Source of the DNA: an uncultured Elusimicrobia bacterium | GTDB lineage: Bacteria; Elusimicrobiota; Elusimicrobia; UBA1565; UBA9628 | Assembly: GCA_903874575.1 (NCBI GenBank) | Contig: CAIQSZ010000437.1 | Location: 1 to 8,650 of the forward strand | Direction of reading: 5' to 3' | Length of the DNA: 8,650 nt | Shown here: one piece after another, positions 5,689 through 8,650 of the stretch | Numbering within the stretch: the stretch's first letter is position 1 | Layout: each line of letters opens with the position of its first letter | Position numbers and translations under genes: made by a program | The notes under the pieces: model-generated | The model's input: only the letters and a program-made list of their open reading frames with translations | The model's database searches: none | Told to the model about the DNA's origin: nothing

Positions 5689-7467
5689 ATGAAACTGGTC
5701 ATCGTCGAGTCGCCGAATAAAGTCGCGAAAATCAAGAGCTTCCTGGGCTCCGACTACCGCGTGGCCGCCTCCTTCGGCCATGTCCGAGACCTGCCGTCGA
5801 CCGGCGACCTGGCGGTGAAGTTCGAGGGCGGGAATATCTTTCCCGCCTACGCGGCCCTCGAACGCTCGGCGCGGCGCATCAAAGAATTGAGAGAACTGGC
5901 CGGGAAAGCCGACGAGGTGTTCCTCGCCACCGACCCCGACCGCGAAGGCGAAGCCATCGCCTGGCACGTCAGCCGTCTTCTGGGCGAACAGAATTACCGG
6001 CGCGTCGTCTTCCACTCCATCACCAAGGCCGAAGTGCGCAAGGCCATGGAGAACACGCGCCCGCTCGACGCGCATCTCATCGACGCCCAGCAGGCGCGGC
6101 GCGTGCTGGACCGCGTGGTCGGCTGGGTGGTCAGCCCGACGCTGCGCAAAGTCTCCAAGGACGCGCGCTCCGCGGGCCGAGTGCAGTCCGTCGCCTTACG
6201 GCTGGTCGCCGAACGGGAGAAGGAGATCGGGAAACACCGCGCGGTCGACTACTTCGTGCTTGCCGCCCGATTGGAAAAGAGCGGCGCGCCTCCCCCGTTC
6301 GCCGCGAGGCTGATCACATGGAAGAGCCATCCGTTGGGCCAGCGGCTGCGAGACCCCGCCCTCGCGGAGAGGACGGTCGCCTGGGCGAAAACGGTGCCGT
6401 GGCGAGTTCTATCGTGCGATCGCCGGGACGCATCCCGGAACGCTCCGCCTCCGTTTACCACGGCGACGATCCAGCAGGCGGCGTCCGTCCGCCTGGGGCT
6501 CAACCCCGACGCGACCATGCGGCTCCTGCAGAGCCTGTTCGAAGACGGGACGATCACCTACCACCGAACGGACTCCACCGCGCTGTCGCCCGAGGCGCTC
6601 GCCGACGCGCGCGCTCTTATCGCCCGGGAGTTCCCGCCGGAGTATCTGCCGAAGTCCGCCGTCGTCCACGCCACGAAGGCCGCCAACGCGCAGGAAGCCC
6701 ACGAGGCCATCCGCCCCACGCGCCCGCAGACGGGTCCGGACGCGCAAGGCCCCGGCGACGCGGGCAGGCTCTACCGGCTGATCTGGCAGAGATTCATCGC
6801 CTGCCAGATGACGCCGGGGCGCGATCAGATCACCACCATCGACGTCGCCTGCGCGCCCGACTCATGGAAGGCGCCGAAAGGCGATTCGGCCCCCATGGGC
6901 GTCTTCCAGGCCAAGGGCAAGGTCACGCTCTTCGACGGCTGGCGCAAACTCGCGGGAGACGACGCCACCGAAGAGCTTAAGAAAAAAGGCAAGAAGGACG
7001 AAGGCTCCGACGACGACGAGAGCGAGGGAGAACTTCCCATGCTCGACGCCGGCGACGCGCTGAACCTGCTGGACATCGCCGCGCTCAAGCGCTCCAGCAA
7101 GCCGCCGCCGCGCTTCACCCAGGCCTCCCTCATCAAGAGACTGGAAGCCGAGGGCGTGGGCCGTCCGTCCACCTACGCCGCCACCATGCGCGTCATCTTA
7201 GAGCGCGGCTACGTGAAGGAAGACGGACGCAAGCTCCGCGCCACCGACCTGGGGCGGGCCGTCACCGACTTCCTGGTCCGGCACTACACCGGCAACTTCA
7301 TCGACACGGACTACACCGCCCGCCTGGAAGACGCCCTCGACAAGATCGCCCGCGGCGAAGCTTCCTGGGAAAAAGTGGTGACCGAGGCCAGCTTCGCCGT
7401 CGTCGAACTCGCCCGCGGCGCGGGGCTTTGGTACGACCCGCTGTCGCCGCGCCCGCCCCGATCATGA
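5689..7467 (+). CDS. topA: DNA topoisomerase I (type IA), short form without zinc ribbons
   Basis: Relaxes negative supercoils by cutting one strand through a 5'-phosphotyrosine. The 592-residue protein starts with a Toprim domain: Glu7 in VIVESP and DPDREGE with Asp82, Asp84 and Glu86. SAGRVQS is at 161-167, the catalytic Tyr291 is in ITYHRTDS (288-296) with Arg293, QEAHEAIRPT at 335-344 and RFTQASLIKRLEAEGVGRPSTYA at 475-497. E. coli has YMRTDS at the active site; here His replaces Met. A Lys/Asp/Glu-rich insert (427-448) precedes domain closure. The protein stops soon after the IARGE segment, so the C-terminal Cys4 zinc ribbons or Topo_C repeats of longer homologues (E. coli, 865 residues) are missing. 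The frame extends to a TTG at 5668, but ATG 5689 gives the family N-terminus MKLVIVESP. No SD precedes it. Its stop overlaps the hrpB start (ATGA). Confidence 0.97.
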   Translation: MKLVIVESPNKVAKIKSFLGSDYRVAASFGHVRDLPSTGDLAVKFEGGNIFPAYAALERSARRIKELRELAGKADEVFLATDPDREGEAIAWHVSRLLGEQNYRRVVFHSITKAEVRKAMENTRPLDAHLIDAQQARRVLDRVVGWVVSPTLRKVSKDARSAGRVQSVALRLVAEREKEIGKHRAVDYFVLAARLEKSGAPPPFAARLITWKSHPLGQRLRDPALAERTVAWAKTVPWRVLSCDRRDASRNAPPPFTTATIQQAASVRLGLNPDATMRLLQSLFEDGTITYHRTDSTALSPEALADARALIAREFPPEYLPKSAVVHATKAANAQEAHEAIRPTRPQTGPDAQGPGDAGRLYRLIWQRFIACQMTPGRDQITTIDVACAPDSWKAPKGDSAPMGVFQAKGKVTLFDGWRKLAGDDATEELKKKGKKDEGSDDDESEGELPMLDAGDALNLLDIAALKRSSKPPPRFTQASLIKRLEAEGVGRPSTYAATMRVILERGYVKEDGRKLRATDLGRAVTDFLVRHYTGNFIDTDYTARLEDALDKIARGEASWEKVVTEASFAVVELARGAGLWYDPLSPRPPRS

Positions 7468-8650
7468 ATCCGCCGCTGCCCATAACCGCGTTCCGCGAAA
7501 AAATCATCGCGGAGCTTGAACGCGCCGGGTGCCTGCTGTTGACGGCGCCCACGGGCGGCGGAAAGTCGACCCAAACGCCTCAATTCCTGCGCGGGAGAAC
7601 CGCGGGACGCATACTGGTGCTGGAGCCGCGGCGGTTGTCGGCGCGCAGTCTGGCGGCGCGCGTGGCCGCAGAGGCGAAAACGACGCTGGGCGCGGAGATC
7701 GGCTACCAGGTACGGTTCGACGGCCGATTCGGACCGAACACGCAGGTGGTCTTCCAGACCTACGGCATCTTCATCCAGCGCATGATGGGAGATCCCTACC
7801 TGGAGGGCGTGGGCGCGGTGGTGCTGGACGAATTCCATGAGCGCACCCTGGAGTGCGATCTGGCGCTGGCGTGGCTGAAGACTTTGCGCCGGACGCGCCC
7901 GGAACTGAAGGTGGTCGTGATGTCCGCGACCTTGGACGGCGGGGCGCTTTCCGAATATCTGCCGGAGGCGGCTCGCCTGGAGGTGCCGGGACGAATTTTC
8001 CCGGTGGACGTGCGGCATTCGCCTCTCGCGCCTCAAGAGGGCGCGGCGGAAGGAGCGCTGCGGGCCCTGCGGGACCTCGCGCGCGAAGGACTGAACGGAT
8101 CCGTGCTGGTGTTCATGCCCGGACTGCGGGAGATCCGACGCGCGCTGGCCGTCATGGGGCCGTACTGCCGTGAAATGGGCCTGGACCTGCGTTCCTTGCA
8201 CGGCTCCATGGAACTCGACGAGCAGCAGCGGGCGCTGGAACCGTCCGCCGGACGCCGCGTCATCGTCGCCACCAACGTCGCGGAGACCGGACTGACCGTG
8301 CCGCAGGTGACCATGGTGATCGACAGCGGCCGGCACCGCGTGGCGGCGTTCGACGCCGCGCGCGGCATCAACACCTTGTACCTGACGCGCATCAGCAGAA
8401 GCAACGCGGCCCAGCGCGCGGGGCGCGCGGGGCGCACCGCGCCGGGACGGTGCGTGCGGCTGTGGTCGCGCGCCGACGAGGCGGGCATGGCGGAGAGCAT
8501 GAAGCCCGAGATCGCCAGGCTGGAGTTGAGCCCGCTGTTTTTAAAAGCGGCGTCCTTGCCCGCGCCGGTCGAATGGCTGACGCCGCCGCACGCCGCCGCG
8601 TGGGAAACGGCGCGGGCGGCCTTGCTCTCCTTGAGCGCCGTCGACGACTC
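7464..8650 (+). CDS. hrpB: ATP-dependent DExH helicase, HrpB-like, cut by window edge
   Basis: A superfamily 2 helicase of the DEAH/RHA group; the role of HrpB in bacteria is poorly defined. From ATG 7464 the frame is open for 395 codons to the window edge; full-length HrpB proteins are about 800 residues, so roughly half is missing. Motif I is APTGGGKST (28-36), Ia LEPRRLSARSLAARV (53-67), II DEFHER (122-127), III SAT (154-156), V ATNVAETGLTVPQV (269-282) and VI QRAGRAGR (317-324). DEFHER, with GVGAVVLDEFHERTL around it, is the HrpB form; HrpA proteins carry DEAHER. The residues after motif VI (PGRCVRLWS) also fit the family. The start overlaps the topA stop as ATGA, and no SD precedes it, so translation probably depends on ribosomes finishing topA. 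HrpB is favoured over HrpA; the family placement is secure. Confidence 0.93.
   Translation, partial: MNPPLPITAFREKIIAELERAGCLLLTAPTGGGKSTQTPQFLRGRTAGRILVLEPRRLSARSLAARVAAEAKTTLGAEIGYQVRFDGRFGPNTQVVFQTYGIFIQRMMGDPYLEGVGAVVLDEFHERTLECDLALAWLKTLRRTRPELKVVVMSATLDGGALSEYLPEAARLEVPGRIFPVDVRHSPLAPQEGAAEGALRALRDLAREGLNGSVLVFMPGLREIRRALAVMGPYCREMGLDLRSLHGSMELDEQQRALEPSAGRRVIVATNVAETGLTVPQVTMVIDSGRHRVAAFDAARGINTLYLTRISRSNAAQRAGRAGRTAPGRCVRLWSRADEAGMAESMKPEIARLELSPLFLKAASLPAPVEWLTPPHAAAWETARAALLSLSAVDD

Noticed and set aside
8410..8445. Short tandem GGGCGCGC-type repeat
   Set aside because: It encodes the repeated AGRAGR of helicase motif VI, a family-wide protein constraint.
1..8650. Defence island, mobile element, CRISPR array or tRNA/rRNA gene
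   Set aside because: No repeats with regular spacing, terminal inverted repeats, integrase or transposase motifs, or RNA gene signatures were seen on either strand.

Overview
The window is GC-rich, compact bacterial chromosome made almost entirely of housekeeping genes, with two edge-truncated genes. The protein set is plainly bacterial: family A DNA polymerase I, bacterial-type topoisomerase I, CoaE, and an HrpB-like DExH helicase. Several starts carry Shine-Dalgarno (SD) sequences and two TATAAT boxes are visible. I cannot place the organism reliably. A GC-rich, little-studied phylum such as Elusimicrobiota is only a guess. There are no rRNA or tRNA genes, CRISPR arrays, insertion sequences or phage genes.

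Layout. On the minus strand, reading right to left from position 5606: a 208-residue protein of unknown function (4980-5606); a stand-alone response-regulator receiver (4368-4787); thioredoxin (3986-4309); DNA polymerase I (1403-3946); a rhomboid protease with a C-terminal DUF6576-like tail (570-1406); and dephospho-CoA kinase (1-573, cut by the window edge). The last three are joined by 4-base start/stop overlaps (GTGA, then ATGA). They probably form one transcript with trxA, driven by a near-consensus promoter (TTGACA, 17 bases, TATCAT) whose -35 box overlaps the stop codon of the receiver gene. On the plus strand, divergent from the unknown gene, topA (5689-7467) is joined by an ATGA overlap to an hrpB-like helicase gene (7464 to the right edge).

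How the genes relate. Pol I, topoisomerase I and the helicase are nucleic-acid maintenance enzymes. Thioredoxin, CoaE and the rhomboid serve redox balance, coenzyme A synthesis and membrane proteolysis; their grouping with polA looks like co-transcription more than a shared pathway. The window does not contain an evident new defence or mobile system. The points most worth following are small: an Asp in place of the steric-gate Glu in Pol I; a topoisomerase I without its zinc-ribbon tail, coupled to a helicase; the unknown gene with an apparently leaderless promoter and a perfect dyad facing topA; an exact tandem octamer near -41.5 of the receiver gene's promoter; and a 10-bp perfect hairpin inside polA at a domain boundary.
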